Of a stretch of DNA of 17,415 nt, positions 1-5,618 are shown one piece after another. A model generated the notes under the pieces. That model had not been told where the DNA came from. It saw only the letters and a program-made list of their open reading frames with translations, and did no database searches. The stretch spans positions 2,156-19,570 of the forward strand of contig DQGN01000025.1 in NCBI GenBank assembly GCA_003524745.1, read 5' to 3'. How positions within the stretch are numbered: position 1 is the stretch's first letter; every line of letters starts with the position of its first letter. The position numbers were made by a program, and so were the translations under genes. The stretch comes from Patescibacteria group bacterium (GTDB lineage Bacteria > Patescibacteriota > Kazan-3B-28 > UBA10110).

Positions 1-615
1 GCAGCGAGAGACTACGACTTTCTCGAAAAACTTGCGAAATTACAGGTGCTCTACATGCAGGACACCGATACCGAAAGAATCGGCTTCATAGATAATTTTG
101 CTAACTTGCGTCTGCTTGATTTAAGTTGGAGCCAGTCTATCGAGCAGATTGCGCCGGTGTTATGGTCGCCAAAATTGGAAAAATTGTATTTGCGGTTTAT
201 GCCCGAAATCGATTTAAGCACTACCGCGAGTATCGGTTTTGACGAAAACGATAAGCTGCAAATTAAAGAAAGGCCTTTCCCTAAACTAAAAGACTTGTCT
301 TTAGAAGGCACGAGCGTTGGCAGGATCGATAGTTTGGCAACGGCGGCGACTTTGCGCAATTTGGATTTATCGGCTGGCATCTGCGCTGCCTACACCGGAG
401 GTGATGATATCATCGTTGATCGTATGCTGTGCCGTTTAGTGGAAATCAATCAAGGCCCATTTTACAAAATGGATCGGTTAAAGCAGTTGGATATTTCTGG
501 TCGGTACATCACTAAGGACGATTGCGCTGATTTGATTAAGATACTACCTACCACCAAAGTTACTTGTGAATCCGATCCGAGAGCCAAACAAAAAGACAAC
601 ACTACATTGCCTTAA
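1..615 (+). CDS. Leucine-rich-repeat protein, C-terminal part (5' end outside window)
   Basis: The frame is open from base 1, so the start lies upstream and only about 204 residues are visible. They contain recurrent LxxLxLxx-type units: LQVLYMQ, LRLLDLSWS, LEKLYLRFM, LKDLSLEGT, LRNLDLSAG and LKQLDISGR. Each is about 22-45 residues from the next, as in a leucine-rich-repeat solenoid with irregular loops. LRR domains are protein-binding scaffolds. No catalytic domain, membrane helix or sorting signal is visible in the remaining part. The last ~20 residues are charged and lie outside the repeat. Whether an N-terminal secretion signal or enzyme domain exists cannot be seen. The neighbour downstream is convergent (minus strand). 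The LRR assignment is firm and the biological role is unknown. Confidence 0.8.
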   Translation, partial: AARDYDFLEKLAKLQVLYMQDTDTERIGFIDNFANLRLLDLSWSQSIEQIAPVLWSPKLEKLYLRFMPEIDLSTTASIGFDENDKLQIKERPFPKLKDLSLEGTSVGRIDSLATAATLRNLDLSAGICAAYTGGDDIIVDRMLCRLVEINQGPFYKMDRLKQLDISGRYITKDDCADLIKILPTTKVTCESDPRAKQKDNTTLP

Positions 616-642
616 GTGATAAAGAAAATGATTGTCGGTAGT

Positions 643-852
643 TTACTGCAAGTTGGCAGTAAAGTAAGCTTCCGCTACGCTAACGGCCGGGTAGGTTTTG
701 GTCATCGTTTTAGCTGATTGAACCGGAATCGAGGCAATGGCTGATAATACGACAAATAACACGGCTAAGCCGATGAGGACCCCTGCGCTACGGTAATCAA
801 CTCCAGATTGGGATTGAGGAACGAATCTGACAGCAAAATTATTATGTAACAT
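643..852 (-). CDS. Small single-pass membrane protein (69 aa), unknown
   Basis: Not recognised. The 69-residue product has one hydrophobic segment at about residues 23-41 (AGVLIGLAVLFVVLSAIAS), preceded by a short polar N-terminus with two arginines and followed by a lysine-containing tail. The gene is supported mainly by a near-consensus promoter directly upstream on the same strand (TTGACC, 17-bp spacer, TATAAT). The predicted transcript start leaves only about 23 nt of leader, and no Shine-Dalgarno sequence is visible before the ATG. The stop codon lies inside an 8-bp hairpin (642-649 with 656-663, loop of 6) that lacks a clear U-tract, so termination is uncertain. It is convergent with the LRR gene. 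Confidence 0.6.
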   Translation of the reverse strand: MLHNNFAVRFVPQSQSGVDYRSAGVLIGLAVLFVVLSAIASIPVQSAKTMTKTYPAVSVAEAYFTANLQ

Positions 853-881
853 ATGTTTGTGTTTATTTTTACTATTATTTC

Positions 882-910
882 ATTATACCACAATTTTTAT
901 TTTTGGTCAA
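882..910 (-). promoter_or_regulatory. Sigma70-type promoter for the 643-852 gene
   Basis: Read on the minus strand, TTGACC (905-910) and TATAAT (882-887) are separated by exactly 17 bp of A/T-rich sequence. The expected transcript start is near 875, about 23 nt before the ATG. Confidence 0.75.
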
Positions 911-993
911 TAACTTTTCATTTATTTGCCCATTGAATCAGGCTATGATGATAAATAGCGACCATGACTGCCGGAAGCTTTTATGCCACTTTT

Positions 994-1058
994 CCATGCC
1001 TGCCGGTTTACCGGCCGTTAGGCATGGTAGGCAGAGTTACTTTCCTCGGGAAAGTAAC
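994..1058. repeat. Two adjacent hairpins (palindromic intergenic element)
   Basis: The first palindrome pairs CCATGCC (994-1000) with GGCATGG (1021-1027) and has an inner GCCGG-TTTA-CCGGC hairpin (1002-1015). The second pairs GTTACTTTCC (1036-1045) perfectly with GGAAAGTAAC (1049-1058) around a TCG loop. Neither is followed by a U-tract. They resemble short mobile palindromes (REP or BIME-like) more than terminators. They lie just upstream of the promoter of the next gene. Confidence 0.55.
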
Positions 1059-1068
1059 GGCAATATTC

Positions 1069-1096
1069 TTGACTAGAAGCGGTTTTTTGCTACCAT
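1069..1096 (+). promoter_or_regulatory. Probable promoter for the 1155-1943 gene
   Basis: TTGACT (1069-1074) and TACCAT (1091-1096) are separated by 16 bp. The -35 box is near consensus and the -10 box matches at 4 of 6 positions. The expected start is near 1103, giving a leader of about 50 nt that ends in AAAAGGAG. Confidence 0.5.
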
Positions 1097-1154
1097 AGTG
1101 ATGACACGATACTCTTAGTATTGTGATTACCTTGAAAAGGAGTTGTCGCTAATC

Positions 1155-1943
1155 ATGCCAAACGCTAATGATTTTTTGTTCTGTCTTTATTGGGCAATAT
1201 CATTTGTAGGCGCGCTTCTCGGTATCGGATTCATAGTCATATTCGTGTTGAAAACGGTTACCAATCGAAAGTATCCGCCGATCTTCAAAATCCTCGAGTC
1301 TGCGGGATACACAATTGGCGGGCTAATCATGATACTTGTATTCGCGATATCTCTTCCGGGCGCACTCGTACGGCCCGCCGGCGAGATCTCATTCGAAAAC
1401 TGGTATCACCACCGCGCAAGCCTTGGGATTCCAGAATCGTATCTTTATAGTGACTTTCTCACTCATTCCTACTGGAAAGAGGATATCGAACAATTAGTCA
1501 TTAACGATATCGCTCCTGCGGTATACGACCAGGATATTCTGAACTGCCAAACAGATCTTTTTGGTTTAGCAGAATACCCTGAATTCTCGCCTTACCGCGC
1601 AGCAGAAATATCCATAAGGGATGTGCGTCCGTTCTCGTATGCAACAGCCACTCAATTCGAGATCAAACCGTTTGTCAGGACAACATGGCAATGGAACCCT
1701 ATGGAACGCCTTAAAGACGATCGAGCTTACCGAGAATGGGTTTATTACAACACATACGAATTACCGCAACTTATGCGAATTACGGTGTTCACGGAGGCAG
1801 AAGAAGCATTAAAACAGTACTTATCAACTACCAACCGCCCCAATTCATTTGATGCGAGATGGGCAATCGAGCAAAGATTGCAACCCGATTGGTATATAGG
1901 GAGTTGCATTGTCACTCCGAAAACCAATAACTGGGAGCATTAA
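1155..1943 (+). CDS. Membrane-anchored hypothetical protein (262 aa)
   Basis: Not recognised. The ATG at 1155 is chosen because AAAAGGAG (1135-1142) precedes it; the in-frame TTG at 1143 directly abuts that motif and could not use it. The N-terminus has a hydrophobic segment at about residues 8-32 (LFCLYWAISFVGALLGIGFI onwards), a basic linker, then a second at about 51-72 ending in GALVRPAG. The remaining ~185 residues are soluble, rich in Tyr and Trp, with no enzyme motif I recognise. The layout suggests a two-helix anchor with one large domain, probably on the outer face. It is a single-gene unit with its own promoter and terminator. Confidence 0.7.
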   Translation: MPNANDFLFCLYWAISFVGALLGIGFIVIFVLKTVTNRKYPPIFKILESAGYTIGGLIMILVFAISLPGALVRPAGEISFENWYHHRASLGIPESYLYSDFLTHSYWKEDIEQLVINDIAPAVYDQDILNCQTDLFGLAEYPEFSPYRAAEISIRDVRPFSYATATQFEIKPFVRTTWQWNPMERLKDDRAYREWVYYNTYELPQLMRITVFTEAEEALKQYLSTTNRPNSFDARWAIEQRLQPDWYIGSCIVTPKTNNWEH

Positions 1944-1982
1944 ACTTTTACTGCACTTTGTTTATAATTTGACTCAAAGAAA

Positions 1983-2008
1983 CCTCGCCTTCGCAGGCGG
2001 GTTTTTTA
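1983..2008 (+). terminator. Intrinsic terminator after the 262-aa gene
   Basis: The stem CCTCGCCT / AGGCGGG around a TCGC loop is followed directly by TTTTTT, 40 bases after the stop codon. Confidence 0.75.
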
Positions 2009-2013
2009 TTACT

Positions 2014-2070
2014 GTTCGGAGGATGACAATCCGAGAACTACAAGTAGCATAGTTCTCGCTTTGCTCGAAC
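2014..2070. repeat. Nested palindromic intergenic element
   Basis: Outer GTTCG (2014-2018) pairs with CGAAC (2066-2070). Inside are TCGGA / TCCGA and a perfect 9-bp hairpin, CGAGAACTA (2032-2040) with TAGTTCTCG (2050-2058). There is no U-tract. It probably belongs to the palindromic repeats that litter this window, although no second copy is seen here. Confidence 0.45.
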
Positions 2071-2084
2071 GGTAAGGCGGGGGC

Positions 2085-2112
2085 TTTACAAAGACAGGGT
2101 TGATATTATGAT
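2085..2112 (+). promoter_or_regulatory. Probable promoter of the peroxiredoxin gene
   Basis: TTTACA (2085-2090), a 16-bp spacer and TATGAT (2107-2112). The expected start is near 2119, which would give the peroxiredoxin mRNA a leader of about 150 nt. Confidence 0.5.
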
Positions 2113-2118
2113 AGAGAG

Positions 2119-2269
2119 TCAGCTATAGTAGTCCCTCAACCCGTCCTTTGCTCCTCACTAATTTCCCTGGATTAGTAAACTTGTCGGATTTTTCACAGAA
2201 ATTAGTGAGAGGCTACGGAGGGCTATCGCAGGCTCGGGATAAATTAACAAGCTAATTTAGAGGTGAAAC
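2119..2269 (+). promoter_or_regulatory. Long foldable 5' leader upstream of peroxiredoxin
   Basis: A perfect 12-bp inverted repeat, CTCACTAATTTC (2154-2165) with GAAATTAGTGAG (2198-2209), forms the core. The stem can extend outward in blocks: CCGT (2141-2144) with ACGG (2215-2218), CCCT (2133-2136) with AGGG (2219-2222), and TAG (2129-2131) with CTA (2223-2225). Alternative pairings exist. ACTAAT (2157-2162) can pair with ATTAGT at 2171-2176. AAATTAG (2199-2205) can pair with CTAATTT at 2252-2258, immediately before the ribosome binding site AGAGGTG. Such mutually exclusive pairings are typical of leaders that control expression, but the sequence matches no riboswitch class I recognise. Function is inferred. 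Confidence 0.45.
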
Positions 2270-2779
2270 ATGTTACAGATCGGAGATAAGGCCCCAGATT
2301 TTTTACTCAAAGGGTATTTGAAGAATCGCATCAAAGACTACAGCTTAAAGGAGTTCAAGGGCAAGTGGGTAGTGCTATTCTTTTATCCAGCAGATTTTAC
2401 TTTTGTTTGCCCAACCGAAATCACGAGCCTAAATACAAGGGTGGAAGACTTCCGGAAGATCAATACTGTGCTGTTGGGCATCAGCGTGGACGGGGTAAAT
2501 GCTCATCAAAAATGGGCAGAAGAATTGGGCGGATTAGACTTCGCTTTGTTAAGTGATTTTCATAAACGCACCAGCCGAGATTACAATATTTTGGTCGAAG
2601 ATGAAGGGGTAGCCATGCGCGGAGTTTTTGTGATTGATCCAGAAGCTAATATCCGTTATATAGCAGTCTCAGACAGCAATATTGGTCGCAGCACGGATGA
2701 GCTGTGGCGGGTGGTCAATGCTCTACAAACCGGCAAAATGTGCCCGGCCAATTGGAAGCCTGGTGACGCTACTTTATAG
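2270..2779 (+). CDS. Typical 2-Cys peroxiredoxin (AhpC/Prx1 group)
   Basis: A thiol peroxidase that reduces H2O2 and organic hydroperoxides in the cytoplasm. The thioredoxin-like fold shows the Prx signature with P40, T44 and peroxidatic C47 in ADFTFVCPTE. The resolving cysteine C158 is in KMCPANWKPGD near the C-terminus, as in the Prx1/AhpC group. The GGLG loop reads GGLDF, and the protein stops 11 residues after the resolving cysteine, so the C-terminal YF helix is absent. In the family, that combination marks enzymes robust to hyperoxidation, a property I infer here. At 169 residues it is short for the group (usually 185-200). AGAGGTG precedes the ATG by 4 nt. No dedicated reductase (AhpF) or thioredoxin gene is adjacent. 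Confidence 0.93.
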   Translation: MLQIGDKAPDFLLKGYLKNRIKDYSLKEFKGKWVVLFFYPADFTFVCPTEITSLNTRVEDFRKINTVLLGISVDGVNAHQKWAEELGGLDFALLSDFHKRTSRDYNILVEDEGVAMRGVFVIDPEANIRYIAVSDSNIGRSTDELWRVVNALQTGKMCPANWKPGDATL

Positions 2780-2785
2780 CCTAAT

Positions 2786-2813
2786 TTGACTGGGGAAAAC
2801 TTTCTCCTATACA
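2786..2813 (+). promoter_or_regulatory. Probable promoter of the 65-aa small protein gene
   Basis: TTGACT (2786-2791), a 16-bp spacer and TATACA (2808-2813), just after the peroxiredoxin stop. The -10 box lies in the left arm of a perfect 8-bp palindrome, CTCCTATA (2804-2811) with TATAGGAG (2822-2829). Confidence 0.55.
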
Positions 2814-2871
2814 AAGGAGGATATAGGAGGTAGAATTGAATTATTGGTATATTTGTTAAGCAGGAGGTTGT

Positions 2872-3069
2872 ATGTCTTTTAGTCATCGTAATAGTAAAGG
2901 GAACACCTATTTCTTGCACAGCAAGAATGTCACCCTTAAGGGCGGGCGCAAACAAAATATTTATTACTTTGCTAAAGTTGCTGGTGTTGGCGCTCAGAAT
3001 GAACTCCCAGAAGGCTACAAAGTAATTGAAAGTTCCCGTACTGGACTTCCCATCCTGAAGAAGAAGTAA
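2872..3069 (+). CDS. Conserved small basic protein (65 aa)
   Basis: A 65-residue lysine-rich protein opening with MSFSHRNSKGNTYFLHS and ending in ELPEGYKVIESSRTGLPILK plus lysines. I recall small proteins of this exact style (an LPEGY-x-V-x-E-x-x-RTGLP-x-LKK tail) as widespread, uncharacterised proteins in Patescibacteria; this is from memory. There is no signal peptide and no membrane segment. Size and charge would suit an RNA- or ribosome-associated protein, but that is a guess. The start is well supported by CAGGAGG (2861-2867) 4 nt before the ATG. It has its own promoter and a strong terminator 15 nt after the stop, so it is probably monocistronic. Confidence 0.8.
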   Translation: MSFSHRNSKGNTYFLHSKNVTLKGGRKQNIYYFAKVAGVGAQNELPEGYKVIESSRTGLPILKKK

Positions 3070-3084
3070 ATTAATTTCGTCGAT

Positions 3085-3133
3085 AAACTAAGATCGCTCT
3101 ATACTAAGGGAGCGATTTTAGTTTGACTTTTTA
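3085..3133 (+). terminator. Strong intrinsic terminator
   Basis: A 15-bp stem (3085-3099 with 3110-3124, one G-T pair) with a 10-nt loop, followed by GACTTTTTATT. The A-rich 5' arm and T-rich 3' arm could serve both directions. Confidence 0.85.
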
Positions 3134-3151
3134 TTAACAATAATTTCTAAT
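3123..3151 (+). promoter_or_regulatory. Possible promoter for the 3208-3535 gene pair
   Basis: TTGACT (3123-3128), 17 bp, TCTAAT (3146-3151). The -35 box overlaps the end of the preceding terminator stem. The leader then holds a perfect 10-bp inverted repeat (3148-3157 with 3170-3179, loop of 12). Confidence 0.45.
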
Positions 3152-3207
3152 TAAAGATGGTCGAGTCGTTCTTTAATTAAACCTTCGAGGAGGACTGAAC
3201 AAGCGTT

Positions 3208-3432
3208 ATGAATCGATCCGAACGAAAAGATAAGCCGGGTGATGACCAGCAGCCTATTGCACCAATAGGACAAGAATCTTTAGGGGAAGCATTGGGTACA
3301 TTGCAAAAAGCCTTTGTTAAGCCCCGTCTGTTAACCACAATTAATAAGGAAGTATCCACCGATGCCGAAACTTCTTCCGCAGCCTCCCAAGGGCAAAAGA
3401 CCCACCAGCCCCAAACCAAAGTTAAAGTTTAA
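3208..3432 (+). CDS. Hydrophilic small protein (74 aa), unknown
   Basis: Not recognised. The product is polar and probably disordered: basic and Asp/Gln-rich at the start (MNRSERKDKPGDDQQP), with a Thr/Ser/Gln-rich tail ending in QTKVKV. GAGGAGG (3187-3193) precedes the ATG at an unusually long distance of 14 nt, so translation may be weak or the start may differ. Its last 71 bases overlap, in another frame, the start of a 57-residue membrane protein that has a better-placed ribosome binding site. Both may be made from one transcript; if only one is real, the membrane protein is the better candidate. Confidence 0.45.
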   Translation: MNRSERKDKPGDDQQPIAPIGQESLGEALGTLQKAFVKPRLLTTINKEVSTDAETSSAASQGQKTHQPQTKVKV

Positions 3433-3535
3433 TATACCGACAGATGAAGGAATTCCCCCAGTGGTATGGGTTATTTTGGGAGTCATGGCGGGTCTTGGGT
3501 TGCTCCTGGTAGCGGCAATATTGGGTTGGCTATAA
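3362..3535 (+). CDS. Small single-pass membrane protein (57 aa), overlapping
   Basis: Starts at ATG 3362, 8 nt after AAGGAAG (3347-3353), and ends at TAA 3533-3535. The first ~25 residues are Pro/Lys-rich (MPKLLPQPPKGKRPTSPKPK), followed by a short linker and a C-terminal hydrophobic helix of about 23 residues (VVWVILGVMAGLGLLLVAAI and on). This is the layout of a tail-anchored protein with a basic cytoplasmic N-terminus. It overlaps the 3' end of the 74-aa ORF in another frame. A terminator-like hairpin follows at 3564-3592. Family unknown. Confidence 0.6.
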   Translation: MPKLLPQPPKGKRPTSPKPKLKFNIPTDEGIPPVVWVILGVMAGLGLLLVAAILGWL

Positions 3536-3563
3536 AAAGCCAGCTCAACGCAAATCGACCAAA

Positions 3564-3592
3564 CCCTCAAGTAAATACTCGGGGGTTTTCCT
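3564..3592 (+). terminator. Probable terminator after the 57-aa gene
   Basis: CCCTC (3564-3568) pairs with GGGGG (3581-3585) and AGT with ACT around a four-base loop, with one internal mismatch, followed by TTTT. Confidence 0.5.
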
Positions 3593-3621
3593 TAAACTAT
3601 ATTTTAGAGAGGGATGCCGGT

Positions 3622-3653
3622 AAAAGAAAAACCCCCGAAATGGAATGGGGGGT
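3622..3653 (-). terminator. Intrinsic terminator of the 105-aa minus-strand gene
   Basis: On the minus strand, ACCCCC pairs with GGGGGT around an 11-nt loop (stem 3631-3636 with 3648-3653), followed by TTTTTCTTTT. It lies about 55 nt past the stop of the 3707-4024 gene. On the plus strand it is followed by a weaker CTTTATA, so it may act in both directions. Confidence 0.75.
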
Positions 3654-3706
3654 CTTTATACATATTAAAGAAAGCAACTATCGATAGGGAAGTAACGATC
3701 TCGTTT

Positions 3707-4024
3707 TTAAGCGCCGTATTTATTTAGCAAGATTTCGTGTGCCGTGTCTATCTCGTCTGTGGAGAACTTCTCTTTATGAGTTTCGATAATGAGATCAAGA
3801 TCACTAATAGAGAAGTTTTTTGGGTCTATGCGCGGAGCAGCTAATTTTGTGTGGAGATCATGTTCGCGGAGCTTGCTTTCAGCCTCGTCTTGCAACTTAG
3901 TGAACCAGATAAGTCCAATAACCACAACGAGAGCGATCACTCCACCGATCCATCCTGCGCCTATAACTGCTATTACCAATAAAAATACCACGAATAGAAC
4001 ACCAAATCCGGTTAGTTTTGGCAT
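3707..4024 (-). CDS. Two-helix membrane protein (105 aa), unknown
   Basis: Not recognised. The ATG at 4024 is preferred because AAGGAG lies 10 nt upstream on the minus strand; an in-frame TTG at 4048 would start before that motif. Residues ~8-42 are strongly hydrophobic, with a central Gly-rich break (GAGWIGG) that suggests a hairpin of two helices. A charged linker (KLQDEAESKLREHD) follows, then a ~45-residue soluble tail that resembles a small helical domain (ISDLDLIIETHKEKFSTDEI). Promoter, ribosome site and terminator are all present on the same strand, so this is an independent single-gene unit. Confidence 0.75.
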   Translation of the reverse strand: MPKLTGFGVLFVVFLLVIAVIGAGWIGGVIALVVVIGLIWFTKLQDEAESKLREHDLHTKLAAPRIDPKNFSISDLDLIIETHKEKFSTDEIDTAHEILLNKYGA

Positions 4025-4069
4025 TTCTTGATTTCTCCTTCTTGTCAAATTTGATTCAAAACTAACATC

Positions 4070-4097
4070 AATATACCAAAAAACCTCTCCCTGTCAA
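4070..4097 (-). promoter_or_regulatory. Consensus-like promoter of the 105-aa gene
   Basis: On the minus strand, a perfect TTGACA (4092-4097), a 16-bp spacer and TATATT (4070-4075). The start is expected near 4063, about 40 nt before the ATG. Confidence 0.75.
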
Positions 4098-4140
4098 GAT
4101 TTTTAATGCGAGCATATTTAATAAGCAATGGTTTTTGATT

Positions 4141-4215
4141 TGGTAGCCTGTGGGAGAATCGAACTCCCGTTACAAGGATGAGAACCTTGCGTCCTAACCA
4201 CTAGACGAACAGGCC
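4141..4215 (-). tRNA. tRNA-Glu (anticodon CTC), CCA encoded
   Basis: The minus strand folds as a complete 75-nt cloverleaf. The acceptor stem is GGCCTGT with ACAGGCT (first pair G-U), followed by discriminator A and an encoded CCA at 4141-4143. The D arm contains TCTAGTGGTTAGGA. The anticodon stem CAAGG/CCTTG encloses TTCTCAT, so the anticodon is CTC (plus-strand 4180-4182), reading GAG. The T arm is CGGGAGTTCGATTCTCCC. The CTC isoacceptor implies that a TTC tRNA-Glu exists elsewhere. A weak -10-like TAAAAT lies upstream. Confidence 0.95.
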
Positions 4216-4290
4216 TTAAGCTATCGCACTCATTTTAGCCGATATTCCCCACAAACTAAAGACAGCTCGATAATTTGATAAACTGAATGT

Positions 4291-4542
4291 ATGGGAACGC
4301 AGCATGAATCAGCGTCAGAAGATCTTGCCTACATCACTCGGAAGAGACCCCCAGATGCCGATTCAAATCCTGTAGGCAATATCACCTCACAAGATAAGCT
4401 AATATTGGCTCAAAAAGGGTTGTCTGAAGAAGAATATTGTAAGATGTGGGAATTGCCCATGGTGATTACACCTGGTCAGGACGAGGACGCTAAGACAAGT
4501 CAAGATGCCCGCTATGAATGTTTAGAGGCATACGATGAATAA
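4291..4542 (+). CDS. Hypothetical protein (83 aa) overlapping nfo
   Basis: Not recognised. A soluble, acidic 83-residue protein with no membrane segment. The middle (SQDKLILAQKGLSEEEYCKM) looks helical, and the C-terminus is acidic (ending CLEAYDE). There is no Shine-Dalgarno sequence before the ATG. A TAAACT -10-like box ends 6 nt before it, so the mRNA could be leaderless. The last 8 bases overlap the nfo start, which points to translational coupling and co-expression with endonuclease IV. A role in repair would be inference from position only. Confidence 0.6.
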   Translation: MGTQHESASEDLAYITRKRPPDADSNPVGNITSQDKLILAQKGLSEEEYCKMWELPMVITPGQDEDAKTSQDARYECLEAYDE

Positions 4543-5422
4543 AATTATAGCTGGATATCATGTATCAGTATCCGGGGGATTACATAGGGCTTTTGCGGAA
4601 GCTGCGCTTTTAGATTGCGATGTAATCCAGATTTTTGTCAGTAGTCCGCAGATGTGGCATACAGCCGTTATTTCGGATAAAGAAGTCACTTTATTCCAAG
4701 AGGACTGGGAAAAATCGTCAGTTCAACAAGTTGTTGTCCACGCGGCATATCTGCCTAATCCATCGAGTCATAAGGCGACTTTGCGTAATTTAAGCCTCAA
4801 GAAGCTTAAAGACGAGACCAAAATTGCCTATCGAATCGGCGCCAACGGCTACATTTTCCACTGTGGGAGCAACCAAAATGGTAACGAAGAGGGGATCAAA
4901 GCTGCCGTTAGCACTCTCAATCGCTTAGCCGAATTAACTGACGAAAACTGGCCGGTACCGTTGATTATTGAAAGCGATGCGGGAGCGGGCAATCGTATCG
5001 GTGACACAATAGAAGAGCTGGCGGCTATCTGGAAAGGACTGGATAACAAACCCAGGTTCGGTTTTTGTTTGGATACTTGCCATATGTTCGTATCAGGGAT
5101 AGAATTGCGTACTCCCAACAGCATTTCCCAACTCATCGCAAAGTTTGATAAACTAATAGGTCTGGAACATCTTAAGTTCTTTCACATCAACGATGCCATG
5201 TTCGATCTGGGCTCTAAAAAAGATCGTCACGATAATATCGGCCAGGGTTTTATTGGGGAGCAGGGTTTTAAAAATTTTCTATCCAACCCTGATATTAGAA
5301 AAAGACCTCTGATTTTAGAAACTCCCCGGACAGGCGACCCCAAAATAGATATCAAGGATATTCGCTTACTGCGTAAATTAGCCGGTGCGAATCACATCCC
5401 CACCTCTCCCTCCGGGTCTTGA
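4535..5422 (+). CDS. nfo: Endonuclease IV (AP endonuclease)
   Basis: A class II AP endonuclease that cleaves 5' of abasic sites and removes 3'-blocking groups in base excision repair. The TIM-barrel of the xylose-isomerase-like superfamily carries all nine metal ligands of the E. coli enzyme at matching positions (offset by at most 1): H69, H109, E146, D180, H183, H217, D230, H232 and E262. The signatures FCLDTCHMFVSG, DRHDNIGQG and LILETPRTG are clear. The length of 295 is close to the family norm (~280-290). AGAGG lies 6 nt before the ATG. The last ~7 residues (PTSPSGS) come from the palindromic intergenic repeat that begins here, with the stop codon in a hairpin loop. Probably coupled to the 83-aa gene upstream. 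Confidence 0.96.
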   Translation: MNKIIAGYHVSVSGGLHRAFAEAALLDCDVIQIFVSSPQMWHTAVISDKEVTLFQEDWEKSSVQQVVVHAAYLPNPSSHKATLRNLSLKKLKDETKIAYRIGANGYIFHCGSNQNGNEEGIKAAVSTLNRLAELTDENWPVPLIIESDAGAGNRIGDTIEELAAIWKGLDNKPRFGFCLDTCHMFVSGIELRTPNSISQLIAKFDKLIGLEHLKFFHINDAMFDLGSKKDRHDNIGQGFIGEQGFKNFLSNPDIRKRPLILETPRTGDPKIDIKDIRLLRKLAGANHIPTSPSGS

Positions 5423-5520
5423 GACCCTCCCTCTGGGTCATAGACCTCCCCTTAATAAAGGAGAGGTCTATGAGGGAACAAAGCATATTCCTCCCCTGCC
5501 AAGGGGAGGTGAGGAGGGGA
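5398..5520. repeat. CCTCCCC palindromic repeat cluster
   Basis: Three hairpins in series: GGGTC-TTGA-GACCC (5414-5427), TAGACCTC with GAGGTCTA (5441-5448, 5463-5470) and a perfect CCTCCCCT-GCCA-AGGGGAGG (5490-5509). The motif CCTCCCTCYGGGTC occurs twice at 5406-5440. The same CCTCCCCT/AGGGGAGG core recurs at 10410-10442, so it is a dispersed family. The cluster fills most of the nfo-SIS gap and supplies the nfo stop codon. Confidence 0.75.
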
Positions 5521-5618
5521 TAGTATAAATTATATACAGTACCCAATCACTTAATTCAATATTATTAGACATCTTATTGTTAAATATCAGAAGCGAAGAA
5601 AGGCACTTCTTGTTGAAA

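Noticed and set aside
3466..3687. A 73-codon plus-strand frame after the 57-aa gene
   Set aside because: Runs through two terminator hairpins, has no ribosome site, and is out of frame with the supported membrane protein.
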